Assembly (NCBI GenBank): GCA_900551055.1
Contig: URUK01000007.1
Location: forward strand, 1-64,000
Origin: an uncultured Prevotella sp.
GTDB taxonomy: Bacteria > Bacteroidota > Bacteroidia > Bacteroidales > Bacteroidaceae
Reading direction: 5' to 3'
DNA length: 64,000 nt
The translations under genes were made by a program, and so were the position numbers. The number at the start of each line of letters is the position of its first letter. Within the stretch, counting starts at the first letter, position 1. The notes under the pieces are model-generated. The model did not search any database and was not told the DNA's origin. It saw only the letters and a list, made by a program, of their open reading frames with translations. Shown here in pieces: positions 1-7,946 of this stretch.

Positions 1-50
1 AGGGGAGGAGATAGTTCGCAAAACAACAGAACTAATCTGTCTCCTCCCCT
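1..50. repeat. Inverted repeat, CT/AG-rich, at window edge
   Basis: Positions 1-14 (AGGGGAGGAGATAG) pair with 37-50 (CTGTCTCCTCCCCT) with one mismatch. A second short G/C-rich stem follows (about 48-70). It lies 3' of the minus-strand ridA and may act as its terminator; it may extend beyond the left edge. Confidence 0.6.
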
Positions 51-77
51 CGGGGAGGCCGGGAGGGGGCTGTTTTT

Positions 78-452
78 TTATAGTTCAGCAATAACTTCCA
101 CCTCAACCAAAGCGCCTTTCGGGAGGGTCTTTACGGCAACGGCTGAACGTGCGGGGAACGGCTCCTTGAAGAAGGTGGCATACACTTCGTTCATTGCGGC
201 GAAGTTATCCATGTCTGAAAGGAACACGGTTGTCTTTACTACGTGGGTCAGGTCGATGCCTGCCTCGGCAAGAACGTTGGTCACGTTGGTGAGCGACTGG
301 CGTGTCTGTTCCTTTATTCCGCCCTCAACGAACTCGCCCGTTGCGGGGTCGATGGGTACCTGTCCCGATGCGAACACAAATCCGCCGGCAACTATTGCCT
401 GGCTGTAAGGGCCTAAAGCCTTAGGCGCCTTGTCTGAATGCAATGCTTTCAT
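78..452 (-). CDS. ridA: RidA family enamine/imine deaminase
   Basis: A 124-residue protein of the YjgF/YER057c/UK114 family, of normal length. It hydrolyses reactive 2-aminoacrylate and related enamine/imine intermediates released by PLP enzymes, protecting them in the cytosol. Visible family features are the N-terminal KAPKALGPYSQAI block, FASGQVPIDPATG and the C-terminal ARSAVAVKTLPKGALVEVEVIA signature, which contains the conserved arginine that binds the substrate carboxylate. It starts at an ATG and lies downstream of ilvA on the same strand. That pairing fits the known role of RidA in clearing the enamine product of threonine dehydratase. The two genes are separated by a large perfect inverted repeat, so co-transcription is uncertain. 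Confidence 0.95.
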   Translation of the reverse strand: MKALHSDKAPKALGPYSQAIVAGGFVFASGQVPIDPATGEFVEGGIKEQTRQSLTNVTNVLAEAGIDLTHVVKTTVFLSDMDNFAAMNEVYATFFKEPFPARSAVAVKTLPKGALVEVEVIAEL

Positions 453-487
453 TGTTTACGTTTTTAGATTGTTTGATGTTTATGTTT

Positions 488-644
488 GTAGTTATAGTAG
501 TCAAAGTAGTTAGCTCGCTTCGCTCGCAGTAGTTAAAGTCATTACCTGCTATGCTTGCGTCATTAATATGTAGACAGCCAACAAGGCTAATGACTTTAAC
601 TACTGCGAGCGAAGCGAGCTAACTACTTTGACTACTATAACTAC
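488..644. repeat. Perfect 57-bp inverted repeat
   Basis: Positions 488-544 are the exact reverse complement of 588-644, with a 43-nt loop. The arms are built of short related words (GTAGTTATAGTAGTCAAAG, GTTAAAGTC) and contain a nested palindromic stretch GCTCGCTTCGCTCGC. The element fills the gap between ilvA (stop at 657) and ridA (start at 452). It is the longest perfect stem in the window. Confidence 0.9.
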
Positions 645-656
645 TTTTCACTATTT

Positions 657-1850
657 TCACTTCAGTTTGAATCCCTTTTTCTGCAAGCCTTCCTTGATGG
701 CTTCTACGTGCTCGTGGTTGCGCGTTTCGAGCCTTACGCGCAGCTCGCACGAGTTCACGTTGTGGCTGGTGCCGCCGCGTTCGTGGTGTACGCTAAGCAC
801 GTTTGCGCCGAGGGATGCGAGCACCTGTATTACCTCGAGCAGCTGTCCGGGCTTGTCGTCAAGCTCCATGGCGAGCGTGCAGATGCGTCCGTCCTTGTCG
901 AGACCGCGGTTGACAACGCGGTTGAGGATGTTCACGTCGATATTGCCGCCGCTCACAAGACAGACGGTCTTCTTGCCTTTTATGGGCACCTTGTTGAACA
1001 TTGCCGCGGCAACGCTCACGGCTCCGGCGCCTTCGGCCACCATCTTCTCCTCTTCAAGCAGGCGCAGTATGGCGGCGCAGATTTCGTCTTCGCTGACAAG
1101 GGCTATGTCGTCAACGTATTTCGAGCAGATTTCGTAGGTCAGGTCGCCCGGTGTCTTCACTGCGATGCCGTCGGCAACGGTCGATACGCTGGCAAGAGTC
1201 TCGGGGTGATGGTCGTGTATGCTCTTGTACATGCTTGGCGCGCCGGCTGCCTGTACGCCGTAAACCTTTACGTCGGGCTTCAACGACTTTATGGCGTAAG
1301 CCACTCCGCTGATTAGTCCTCCGCCGCCAACGGGCACCACTACGGCCTCGATGTCTGCCAGCTGGTCAAGCAGTTCAAGTCCGATAGTACCCTGTCCGGC
1401 TATCACGTGGTCGTCGTTGAAGGGGTGGATGAACGTGTAGCCGTGCTCGTCGCGCAGCTGTAACGCGCGCTGGTAAGCGTCGTCATACACGCCCGGCACG
1501 AGGCAGATGTCGGCTCCGAGGCGGCGTGTGGCCTCCACCTTGCTGATGGGTGCGCCTTCGGGCAGGCAGATTAGCGACTTTATTCCGTGGCTTGTCGCGC
1601 CGAGGGCTACGCCCTGCGCATGGTTGCCGGCGGAGCAGGCTATCACGCCTTTCTTCTTCTCCTCGTCGTTAAGCTGCGAGATTTTGTAGTACGCGCCGCG
1701 CACTTTGAACGAGCCGGTTATTTGCAGGTTCTCCGGCTTCAGGTAGATGTCGCTTTCCGGGTTGAGCTTTGGCGCATGTACAAGGTCGGTGCGCCTGAGA
1801 ATTTTACTAAGCACATAGCGTGCCTTGTAAAGGTCGTCTAAATTGAGCAT
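657..1850 (-). CDS. ilvA: Threonine ammonia-lyase with C-terminal ACT-like domain
   Basis: 397 residues, a PLP-dependent fold type II enzyme that deaminates threonine to 2-oxobutanoate for isoleucine synthesis. The PLP lysine lies in GSFKVRGAYY (about K49) and the phosphate-binding glycine loop is VPVGGGGLISG near residue 180. The last 75 residues (MELDDKPGQLLEVIQVLASLG...) look like a single ACT-type regulatory domain. The length matches the roughly 400-residue form common in Bacteroidetes rather than the 500-residue enterobacterial IlvA with two ACT-like domains. ridA lies downstream and handles the enamine intermediate of this reaction. The 5' side is a long non-coding region holding a 22-bp repeat array. 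Biosynthetic versus catabolic role cannot be settled from sequence alone. Confidence 0.92.
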   Translation of the reverse strand: MLNLDDLYKARYVLSKILRRTDLVHAPKLNPESDIYLKPENLQITGSFKVRGAYYKISQLNDEEKKKGVIACSAGNHAQGVALGATSHGIKSLICLPEGAPISKVEATRRLGADICLVPGVYDDAYQRALQLRDEHGYTFIHPFNDDHVIAGQGTIGLELLDQLADIEAVVVPVGGGGLISGVAYAIKSLKPDVKVYGVQAAGAPSMYKSIHDHHPETLASVSTVADGIAVKTPGDLTYEICSKYVDDIALVSEDEICAAILRLLEEEKMVAEGAGAVSVAAAMFNKVPIKGKKTVCLVSGGNIDVNILNRVVNRGLDKDGRICTLAMELDDKPGQLLEVIQVLASLGANVLSVHHERGGTSHNVNSCELRVRLETRNHEHVEAIKEGLQKKGFKLK

Positions 1851-2088
1851 ATTTTTCGTTTTATCAGATTTCGGTATGCAAATTTATGGAAAATATCCGA
1901 TAGTTGTACTTTCGTGAGCCAAAATATTTTGTCTGCGGGCAGCAAAAACGGGCCGTTGCCAACCGCCAATGCGTACCGCCTGCGCCGTTTTCGCCGGTCT
2001 TTTCCACGGCTTTTGCCATCCGCCTGGGCGGCTCTTTCCAGTGCGTTCTGTAACTTCCTGATAATCAGTAGCTTGCCTTCCGCGTTGC

Positions 2089-2169
2089 AAAAGGCCGTCT
2101 TTCGCATTGTAAAAGGTGGCTTTTTAGACGGTAAAAGACCACCTTTTGCAGTGCGATTTGCCGTCTTTT
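2089..2169. repeat. 22-bp-period array A (4 units)
   Basis: Fifteen-bp cores start at 2089, 2111, 2133 and 2155 (AAAAGGCCGTCTTTC, AAAAGGTGGCTTTTT, AAAAGACCACCTTTT, GATTTGCCGTCTTTT), separated by 7-bp spacers. Cores 2 and 3 are near reverse complements. It lies between the divergent ilvA and NlpC/P60 genes; I see nothing else convincing in 1851-2433. Confidence 0.85.
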
Positions 2170-2433
2170 AGAATGCCTGTCGCCGTGGGGTGTTAAACGA
2201 AACAGAATTTGTTACTTAAAAAATGTAAAAGTTTTGTATTGAAGTCTTTTTTCAGCCATTCCGCCGTAAAACGCTATGTTTCAACGCATAACGCGCCAGA
2301 CGAGGCGCGGTGGCACGCTTTTTGCTTGTACCAAAAGATGTAAACAGGCTTTGATATACGGCTTTTTTTCGCTAAATTCGCAAGCGAAATCAACTTTAAC
2401 CCTTTCATAATATATTTACATTAACCGTCAGAC

Positions 2434-2988
2434 ATGAGACACTTTAAGATATTTGCCGTTGCTTTGATGCTGTTTACAGCCGGAATTCCGGCGGCGGCCG
2501 ACAACGACAATACCGACAATGAACAAGAGCAATACGAGGAAATAGACAACTTCGACTTCCTGTATGACAATGAAGCATACGGCGAAGACTACGAGTTCTC
2601 AAAGATTGACGACATGCTTAACGAGGCTTTCTCACACCTCGGGGCGCGCTACCGCCGCGGACATTCGGGGCCAAACGCCTTCGACTGCTCGGGCTTCACA
2701 AGTTATGTATTCAAGAACATGGGCATAGAGCTTAACCGCTCGTCGCGCTCGCAATATACGCAAGGCGAGGCGGTTGACAAGGACGAGCTGCGTACTGGCG
2801 ACCTCGTGTTCTTCACCGGCTCCAACGCCCGCGGCCCGATAGGCCATGTCGGCATTGTGGTTGATGTCGACCCTATTAGCGGAAGCTTTAATTTCATACA
2901 TGCAAGCATCAAGGGTGTAAAGGTAAGCAACTCGAAAGAGAGGTATTACTCGCGCAGGTACGTTGGTGCGCGCCGCGTCATGCAATAG
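2434..2988 (+). CDS. Secreted NlpC/P60 (C40) peptidoglycan endopeptidase
   Basis: 184 residues with an N-terminal signal peptide (MRHFKIFAVALMLFTAGIPA, cleavage near AAA-D22). A short acidic, Asp/Glu/Tyr-rich linker (residues 23-55) precedes one NlpC/P60 domain. The catalytic cysteine is C85 in FDCSGFTSYVF, the histidine is in GHVGIVVD and the third polar residue is the His of FIHAS. Such enzymes cleave the D-gamma-Glu to diamino-acid bond in cell-wall stem peptides, in the periplasm. There is no SH3 or LysM anchoring domain, so it is a minimal hydrolase. A perfect inverted repeat separates it from the next gene. The exact bond cleaved is family inference. Confidence 0.9.
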   Translation: MRHFKIFAVALMLFTAGIPAAADNDNTDNEQEQYEEIDNFDFLYDNEAYGEDYEFSKIDDMLNEAFSHLGARYRRGHSGPNAFDCSGFTSYVFKNMGIELNRSSRSQYTQGEAVDKDELRTGDLVFFTGSNARGPIGHVGIVVDVDPISGSFNFIHASIKGVKVSNSKERYYSRRYVGARRVMQ

Positions 2989-2994
2989 CTGTTG

Positions 2995-3078
2995 AATTAA
3001 GAATTAAGGGTTAAGAATTAAGAAAGTTTTTTATGACAAAAGTATGTTTTCTTAATTCTTAACCCTTAATTCTTAATT
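2995..3078. repeat. Perfect 31-bp inverted repeat, AATTAAG family
   Basis: Positions 2995-3025 and 3048-3078 are exact reverse complements, made of AATTAAGAATTAAGGGTTAA-type words, with a 22-nt loop. The right arm ends 12 bp before the ATG of the CapA-like gene. The same family recurs at 12292, 38292 and 52776. Confidence 0.9.
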
Positions 3079-3090
3079 ATATAAGTTCCC

Positions 3091-4209
3091 ATGAAACTTG
3101 GTATTGCCCCGTCCCTAATTGTTTTTTGCCTTGTGCTGTCGGCCTGCGGGGCAGGCGGCGGAAGGCGGGCGGCAACCGTTGTCGCTGCCGTTGCGCCCGA
3201 TACAGCCGTAGTTGAGACGCCGCAGCCTGTGGCGGAGTTGTACAGTGTGGCGCTTACGGGCGACATAATGATGGGCACTACATATCCCGACACGCTGCTT
3301 CCGGCAGGCGACGGGCGCGCTCTCTTTGTCGATGTGCGTGACATCCTGGCTTCTGCCGACCTTGCCGTGGGCAACCTTGAAGGCACATTGTGCGACAGCG
3401 CGGCGACGAGAAAGCGCAAGTCGGAGCATTCATACTCGTTCCGCACGCCGGTAAGGTTTGCCGCGCGGTTGAAGGAAGCAGGCTACGACTATCTTAGTCT
3501 GGCCAACAACCATACCTTCGATTTCGGTTACGACGGTATGCTTTCTACCGAGAAGGCCCTCGACGGGCAGGGGATAAGCTATTCGGGGATAAGGCACAGG
3601 CAGGAGTCAGTTGTGCTTGAACGCGGCGGAATAAGGTACGGCCTGTGCTCGTTCGGGCACAATGCACATACGCTGCGCCATCAGGAACTGTCAAAGGTGC
3701 GCGAAGTGCTTGACAGCCTGCGTTCACGCGCCGACGTAGTAGTGGTGTCGTTCCACGGCGGAGGCGAGGGGATGGCTTTCAGCCACTTGCCAGACAGCAC
3801 GGAAGTGTTCCTTGGCGAGAACCGCGGTTCGCTGCGCCGCTTCGCCCGTTTCTGCATAGACAACGGCGCGGATATCGTTTTCGGTCACGGCCCTCATGTG
3901 GTGCGATGTGTCGAGATGTACAAAAACCGTTTCATAGCCTACAGCCTCGGCAACTTCTGTACGCCCTATTCAATCAGCATTGCCGGCATATCGGGCTATG
4001 CCCCGGTAATCGTTGTCGATACCGACAGGCGCGGAAAGTTCCTCGGCGGACGCATATACCCTTTCGTGCAGCGCAGGGGGCTTGGCCCGAGACGCGACAC
4101 AAGCAATGTCGTTATAAGGCACATCAGGATGCTGACCGAAGCCGACGTGTTTGGCGGAAGGCTGGAAATAAGCGGCGACGGGCGGATAACGCCGGTGGAA
4201 AACAAGTGA
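3091..4209 (+). CDS. CapA-family metallophosphatase-like lipoprotein
   Basis: 372 residues. The N-terminus is a lipoprotein signal ending LVLSACGAGGG (lipid-attached Cys about 19). The body matches the CapA/PgsA (poly-gamma-glutamate capsule protein) calcineurin-like fold: ALTGDIMMG, LAVGNLEGTL, LANNHTFDFGYDGM, SFHGGGE and DIVFGHGPHVV supply the metal-binding Asp/Asn/His residues. The family is named for capsule synthesis in Bacillus, but many Bacteroidetes copies stand alone without capB/C, as here, so the substrate is unknown; a periplasmic hydrolase acting on envelope polymers is an inference. It converges on rplS and the two share a terminator hairpin. Confidence 0.85.
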   Translation: MKLGIAPSLIVFCLVLSACGAGGGRRAATVVAAVAPDTAVVETPQPVAELYSVALTGDIMMGTTYPDTLLPAGDGRALFVDVRDILASADLAVGNLEGTLCDSAATRKRKSEHSYSFRTPVRFAARLKEAGYDYLSLANNHTFDFGYDGMLSTEKALDGQGISYSGIRHRQESVVLERGGIRYGLCSFGHNAHTLRHQELSKVREVLDSLRSRADVVVVSFHGGGEGMAFSHLPDSTEVFLGENRGSLRRFARFCIDNGADIVFGHGPHVVRCVEMYKNRFIAYSLGNFCTPYSISIAGISGYAPVIVVDTDRRGKFLGGRIYPFVQRRGLGPRRDTSNVVIRHIRMLTEADVFGGRLEISGDGRITPVENK

Positions 4210-4227
4210 AAGCGGCATATAAAAGCA

Positions 4228-4262
4228 AACGGCATGGAATGCAGTCAGCATTCCACGCCGTT
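4228..4262. terminator. Bidirectional terminator hairpin
   Basis: AACGGCATGGAATGC (4228-4242) pairs with 4248-4262 across a 5-nt loop with one mismatch, between the convergent CapA-like gene and rplS. T-rich sequence follows on the plus strand. Confidence 0.6.
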
Positions 4263-4283
4263 CGTTTTCGTTGCAGATTGAGC

Positions 4284-4649
4284 TTAGTTTTCTTTCTTCG
4301 CAATGGTCTTCTTCTCTGCGATGCGGGCCTTCTTTCCGGTGAGCTTGCGCAGGTAATACAGCTTGGCGCGGCGAACCTTGCCGACCTTGTTTACCTCGAT
4401 GCTGTCGATGTTGGGCGATTCTATCGGGAAGATACGCTCTACTCCGACAGTTCCAGACATCTTGCGGACGGTGAAGCGCTTTTTGTCTCCTTGGCCGCAA
4501 ATCTTTATTACGACACCACGGTAGAGCTGGATACGCTCCTTTGAACCCTCAATGATTTTGTAAGCGACAGTTACAGTGTCACCTGCCTTGAACTCAGGGA
4601 ACTTCTTGCCGGTTGCAAATGCTTCTTCAGCAACTTTAATTAAATCCAT
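4284..4649 (-). CDS. rplS: 50S ribosomal protein L19
   Basis: 121 residues, standard length. L19 lies at the 30S-50S interface of the ribosome. Family blocks are present: FKAGDTVTVAYKIIEGSKERIQLYRGVVI near the N-terminus, FTVRKMSGTVGVERIFPIESPNI in the middle and KVGKVRRAKLYYLRKLTGKKARI near the end, with a short Lys-rich tail. It is a single-gene unit with its own Bacteroidetes-type promoter at 4739-4769 and an 89-nt leader, whereas in many bacteria rplS is cotranscribed with trmD or rimM. Confidence 0.98.
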   Translation of the reverse strand: MDLIKVAEEAFATGKKFPEFKAGDTVTVAYKIIEGSKERIQLYRGVVIKICGQGDKKRFTVRKMSGTVGVERIFPIESPNIDSIEVNKVGKVRRAKLYYLRKLTGKKARIAEKKTIAKKEN

Positions 4650-4738
4650 TGTTGTTTGATAATTAAATTTGTTTCATTGTTCCGGCGCAACATAACGAGG
4701 CTACTCTTCTTCCTGTCAGCGATTACGCGGAAAGCGGT

Positions 4739-4769
4739 GCAAAGGTACGTATTTTCCTTATGTCGGCAA
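4739..4769 (-). promoter_or_regulatory. Promoter of rplS
   Basis: Read on the minus strand: TTG (4769-4767), 19 bp, then TACCTTTGC (4747-4739), matching the Bacteroidetes -33/-7 pattern. It points at rplS. Confidence 0.6.
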
Positions 4770-4798
4770 AGCATAAGGCCATTTTTTTGCGTTTTTCT

Positions 4799-4829
4799 TT
4801 GCCTTATATGCGTTTTTAGCTAACTTTGC
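4799..4829 (+). promoter_or_regulatory. Promoter of the 5'-nucleotidase pair
   Basis: TTG (4799-4801), 19 bp, TAACTTTGC (4821-4829). Transcription would start near 4836, so translation from 4851 (the second ATG) gives a more normal leader than 4842. Confidence 0.55.
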
Positions 4830-4841
4830 ACAGCTTTTTAT

Positions 4842-5621
4842 ATGGTTTATATGTGTAAAAAACTTATTTTCAGCGCATTTGTCTCGTCGGCGTTGGTGTG
4901 TGCGTCATGTTCTTCGAGCCACCGGATAGTCGGCTTCGAGCGGTCGCGGATATTGGTAGACAGTTCTTATGACAAGGCAGTTGACAAGGACGTGGCTGCG
5001 TTTATTGAGCCTTACAGGCGGCATGTCGACAGCATAATGAGCCCCGTTGTGGGCACAGCGGCTGAATATCTGTATGCCGAAAGGCCGGAAAGCAACCTGT
5101 CAAACCTGCTTGCCGACATCCTTGTATGGTGCGGAAAGGATTATGGCGAGCGTCCCGACTTCGCCGTTTACAACATCGGCGGCATACGTTCGGCCTTTGC
5201 CAAGGGTGACATCACATACGGTGACGTGCTCGATGTCGCGCCTTTCGAGAATAAAATCTGTTTTGTTACGCTGACAGGGGACAAGGTAATGGAACTTTTC
5301 GGACAGATAGCCGCGTCCGGGGGAGAGGCCGTCAGCCACGGTGTTGAGCTGGTGATAACAGAATACGGACGGCTTAAGTCGGCCTTGCTTGACGGCAGGC
5401 GCATCGTTGCGGATGCCAAATACCGCATCGCCACGTTGGATTATCTTGCCCAGGGCAACGACAAATTAGAGGCGTTTAAGGCTTCGACGGATGTCAAGTC
5501 GCCGTCTTCTGATGAGAACAACGTGCGTTTCATCATAATGAAATACATGAAGGAGAAGAGGCAAAGGGGCGAAAGCGTTGGCTCGAAAGTAGAAGGACGT
5601 ATTAAAATAGAAGGCAGATGA
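4842..5621 (+). CDS. 5'-nucleotidase C-terminal domain lipoprotein
   Basis: 259 residues (256 if the ATG at 4851 is used, which suits the promoter better). A lipoprotein signal ends LVCASCSSSH. The rest is the 5'-nucleotidase/UshA C-terminal substrate-binding domain: NLLADILVWCGKDYG, FAVYNIGGIRSAFAKGDITYGDVLDVAPFENKI and LTGDKVMELF are family signatures. In UshA this domain recognises the nucleotide base and follows the metallophosphatase domain in one chain; here it is a separate gene placed first. Its stop overlaps the next start as ATGA, so the two halves are translationally coupled and probably form one periplasmic nucleotidase or related hydrolase. Confidence 0.88.
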   Translation: MVYMCKKLIFSAFVSSALVCASCSSSHRIVGFERSRILVDSSYDKAVDKDVAAFIEPYRRHVDSIMSPVVGTAAEYLYAERPESNLSNLLADILVWCGKDYGERPDFAVYNIGGIRSAFAKGDITYGDVLDVAPFENKICFVTLTGDKVMELFGQIAASGGEAVSHGVELVITEYGRLKSALLDGRRIVADAKYRIATLDYLAQGNDKLEAFKASTDVKSPSSDENNVRFIIMKYMKEKRQRGESVGSKVEGRIKIEGR

Positions 5622-6457
5622 AGCGTTTTTTAGTTACCGCCATATTGGCAGTTACGGTGTTTGCCGGTGCATGTGCGCAGGGCAAACAGCTCGTGATACT
5701 TCACACAAACGACACCCATAGTTGCATATATCCGTTGAACAAGCACCTTGCCGACACCATGCTTGCAGGCCGTGGCGGCTTCATAAGACGTGCGGTGATG
5801 GTGGGAGAGGAGCGTGGGAAGCATCCAAACCTGCTGCTTCTTGACAGCGGCGACTTTTCGCAAGGCTCGTCTTATTATACCTTATATAAAGGCGACGTCG
5901 AGGTAGGGCTGATGAATTTGATGCGTTACGACGCGGCTACGATAGGCAACCATGAGTTCGATTTCGGCGTAGAGAACATGGCGCGGCTGTTCAAGAAGGC
6001 CGATTTCCCCATCGTCTGTGCCAATTACGACTTCACCGGGACCGCCCTTGAGGGGCTTGTCAGACCGTATGTGGTGCTCAAGCGCGACGGGTTGAGGATT
6101 GGAGTGTTCGGCCTGTCGCCTGAACTTGACGGACTTGTGCTGGCCGAATCGTGCGCGGGAGTCAAGTATAACGACCCCGTCAAGGCTGCCAACGATGTGG
6201 CGAAGACCCTGAAGGAAAAGGAGAAATGCGACATTGTAATCTGCCTTTCGCATCTCGGTTGGGAACTTGCCGGCCTCGACGACACCGAACTTATGCCTCA
6301 ATTGCGTAATGTTGACATTGTTCTGGGAGGACATTCACACTCGTATTTTAAGAATATGGAATACGTGAAGGACCTCGACGGGCGTGAAATACCAAACGAC
6401 CAGAACGGCAAGCACGGCATATATGTCGGCAAGATTGTGGTTGACTTTGACCGTTGA
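5618..6457 (+). CDS. 5'-nucleotidase metallophosphatase domain protein
   Basis: 279 residues with a signal peptide ending FAGACAQGK. It is the calcineurin-like catalytic half of a 5'-nucleotidase. Metal ligands are visible in ILHTNDTHS, LLDSGDFSQGSSY, ATIGNHEFDFG, ICLSHLGWE and DIVLGGHSHSYF. It lacks the C-terminal domain, which is encoded just upstream with a 4-bp ATGA overlap. Expected activity is hydrolysis of nucleotides, or a related phosphoester, in the periplasm for nucleoside and phosphate salvage; the substrate is not readable from sequence. The order (recognition domain first, catalytic domain second) is the reverse of fused enzymes. Confidence 0.9.
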   Translation: MKRFLVTAILAVTVFAGACAQGKQLVILHTNDTHSCIYPLNKHLADTMLAGRGGFIRRAVMVGEERGKHPNLLLLDSGDFSQGSSYYTLYKGDVEVGLMNLMRYDAATIGNHEFDFGVENMARLFKKADFPIVCANYDFTGTALEGLVRPYVVLKRDGLRIGVFGLSPELDGLVLAESCAGVKYNDPVKAANDVAKTLKEKEKCDIVICLSHLGWELAGLDDTELMPQLRNVDIVLGGHSHSYFKNMEYVKDLDGREIPNDQNGKHGIYVGKIVVDFDR

Positions 6458-6528
6458 ATGCAGCAGCGGTTGGCCGTTAATTCTTCCGTAAGATAAAATA
6501 TTCTTGCCATTGCACCGTTATTTAAGCG

Positions 6529-7272
6529 ATGAACAGACTGTTTCTGATAATTTGTTTGCTTGCCGCCGCCTTGTGTTCTTACGCCCAAGGCGATGCGGTG
6601 CAGAACCGTCCTTACACTGATTTGCGTCCTTTCCATTTCGGTGTTGTCGTCGGAACGCACTTCCAGGACATCGACTTCAACAACATCGGGCCGCAGATGG
6701 TTGTCGCGGAGGATGGTTCGCAGACGGAGACACTTATCACCTGCGACCAGGACAGGTGGGACTTGGGCTTTCATGTCGGCGTGCTTGGCGACCTGCGCAT
6801 CAACAATTATTTTGCTTTCAGGTTTGCCCCGACAATGTATTTCGGCAACCGCCACCTTTCATTATACAACCATACCGACCGTCTTGAGGACGGAACGCCG
6901 ATTGTTCAGACGCAAGACATGAAGACCGTTTACATCGGAATACCGCTCGACCTGCAGTTCTGTGCTCCGAGGTTGGACAACGTAAGGCCATACGTCATGG
7001 CTGGAATAAACCCCATGATTAACCTTTCTGGCGGCGACAACGACTACGTAAAGCTGAAGCGTTACGACGTTTTCTTTGAAGTAGGACTTGGATGTGACGT
7101 CTATCTGCCGTTCTTCAAGCTGCGCCCGGAGCTGAAGTTCTGCTACAGTCTGCTAAATAGTCTCGATACGAAACACGCCGACCGGCTGCGCGACGAGAAC
7201 ATGCGGATGTATGCAAGGTCGGTTGACGAGGCGCACAGCAAGATGATAGTGCTTTCGTTCTATTTTGAATGA
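6529..7272 (+). CDS. porT: PorT-like outer-membrane beta-barrel protein (type IX secretion)
   Basis: 247 residues with a signal peptide (MNRLFLIICLLAAALCSYAQ). It is followed by YTDLRPFHFGVVVGTHFQDIDF, a typical start of the Bacteroidetes PorT family, and alternating hydrophobic/aromatic strands expected for an 8-strand outer-membrane barrel (YFAFRFAPTMYFG, TVYIGIPLDLQF, VFFEVGLGCDVYL, LRPELKFCYSLL), ending in a strand with terminal aromatic residues (VLSFYFE). PorT is needed for type IX secretion in Porphyromonas, though its precise role is unclear. porW and porX lie elsewhere in this window, supporting a working T9SS. A generic PorT-fold barrel of other function is the main alternative. Confidence 0.8.
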   Translation: MNRLFLIICLLAAALCSYAQGDAVQNRPYTDLRPFHFGVVVGTHFQDIDFNNIGPQMVVAEDGSQTETLITCDQDRWDLGFHVGVLGDLRINNYFAFRFAPTMYFGNRHLSLYNHTDRLEDGTPIVQTQDMKTVYIGIPLDLQFCAPRLDNVRPYVMAGINPMINLSGGDNDYVKLKRYDVFFEVGLGCDVYLPFFKLRPELKFCYSLLNSLDTKHADRLRDENMRMYARSVDEAHSKMIVLSFYFE

Positions 7273-7278
7273 AATATT

Positions 7279-7444
7279 AGGAGGGGAGGAGTAAGGAGGT
7301 ATTTTATAGGAGGGAAGGAGTAAGGAAAGAAGGAGTAAGGAGGAAAGTGACAATGAGTTGAATGCCAAAATGCCGCAGCATGTCTCCTTACTCCTTCTCT
7401 CCTTACTCCTTCTCTCCTATAAAATGCTTCCTCTTCTCCTCCTA
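7279..7444. repeat. Imperfect inverted repeat, GGAGTAAGG family
   Basis: Left arm about 7279-7344 (GGAGGAGTAAGGAGG words, ATTTTATAGG) pairs imperfectly with the right arm about 7382-7444 (CTCCTTACTCCTTCTCTCC, CCTATAAAAT). It follows porT. Apart from this element and the ferredoxin promoter I see nothing in 7273-7620. Confidence 0.75.
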
Positions 7445-7526
7445 CTGCAATAACGGACGCCGCATTGCAAGCGTTCGTTATTGCCTTTTATATAAGTCTT
7501 TAACCGTTAAACAATCTAAAAACGAC

Positions 7527-7567
7527 TACCTAAAAGTAGGTATTCAGGATAATTGTATTACCTTTGC
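7527..7567 (+). promoter_or_regulatory. Ferredoxin promoter with overlapping palindrome
   Basis: A clear -7 box TACCTTTGC (7559-7567) lies 54 bp before the ferredoxin ATG. No TTG is present at the usual -33 distance; instead a perfect palindrome TACCTA-AAAG-TAGGTA (7527-7542) covers that position, suggesting an operator or activator site. Confidence 0.5.
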
Positions 7568-7620
7568 GGTGTACAAATGTAGGTACAAAACATTATTAAT
7601 CAAATAAATAAAACAGTATT

Positions 7621-7788
7621 ATGGCTTACGTAATTGGTGACAACTGTATCGCTTGCGGTACTTGTATCGACGAATGCCCGGCTGGAGCTATCTCTGAGGG
7701 CGAGAAGTATTCAATCAACCCTGACATGTGCACAGAGTGCGGCACTTGCGCTGACGTATGTCCGTCAGAGGCTATCAGCTTGGGATAA
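7621..7788 (+). CDS. Small 2[4Fe-4S] ferredoxin
   Basis: 55 residues (MAYVIGDNC... to ...SEAISLG). Two CxxCxxCxxxCP motifs are visible: CIACGTCIDECP and CTECGTCADVCP, each binding a [4Fe-4S] cluster. This is a clostridial-type low-potential electron carrier used in anaerobes by pyruvate:ferredoxin oxidoreductase and similar enzymes. It is monocistronic, with a -7 box and a 7527-7542 palindrome upstream and a GC-rich hairpin plus T-run directly downstream. The composition and compact regulation suggest high expression (inference). Confidence 0.95.
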   Translation: MAYVIGDNCIACGTCIDECPAGAISEGEKYSINPDMCTECGTCADVCPSEAISLG

Positions 7789-7812
7789 GGCATTTTATTT
7801 AGAATTACAACT

Positions 7813-7844
7813 GCGGCGGTTCGGGTTTCCCGGGCCGCTTTTTT
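7813..7844 (+). terminator. Rho-independent terminator of the ferredoxin gene
   Basis: GCGG...CGGG-TTT-CCCG...CCGC hairpin with an internal loop, followed by TTTTTT, 24 bp after the ferredoxin stop. Confidence 0.7.
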
Positions 7845-7868
7845 CGTGTCATAGGGTGTTAAACTGAT

Positions 7869-7911
7869 AATGGCCGCCTGCAGCTTGTTGTCCAAGCGGC
7901 AGGCGGCCATT
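7869..7911. repeat. Perfect 13-bp inverted repeat between convergent genes
   Basis: AATGGCCGCCTGC (7869-7881) and its exact reverse complement (7899-7911) with a 17-nt loop, between the ferredoxin and the minus-strand secreted protein. Probably the transcription end of the latter. Confidence 0.6.
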
Positions 7912-7946
7912 GGTTGTCGACGTCTCTTTTTATCAGTAAACAAACA

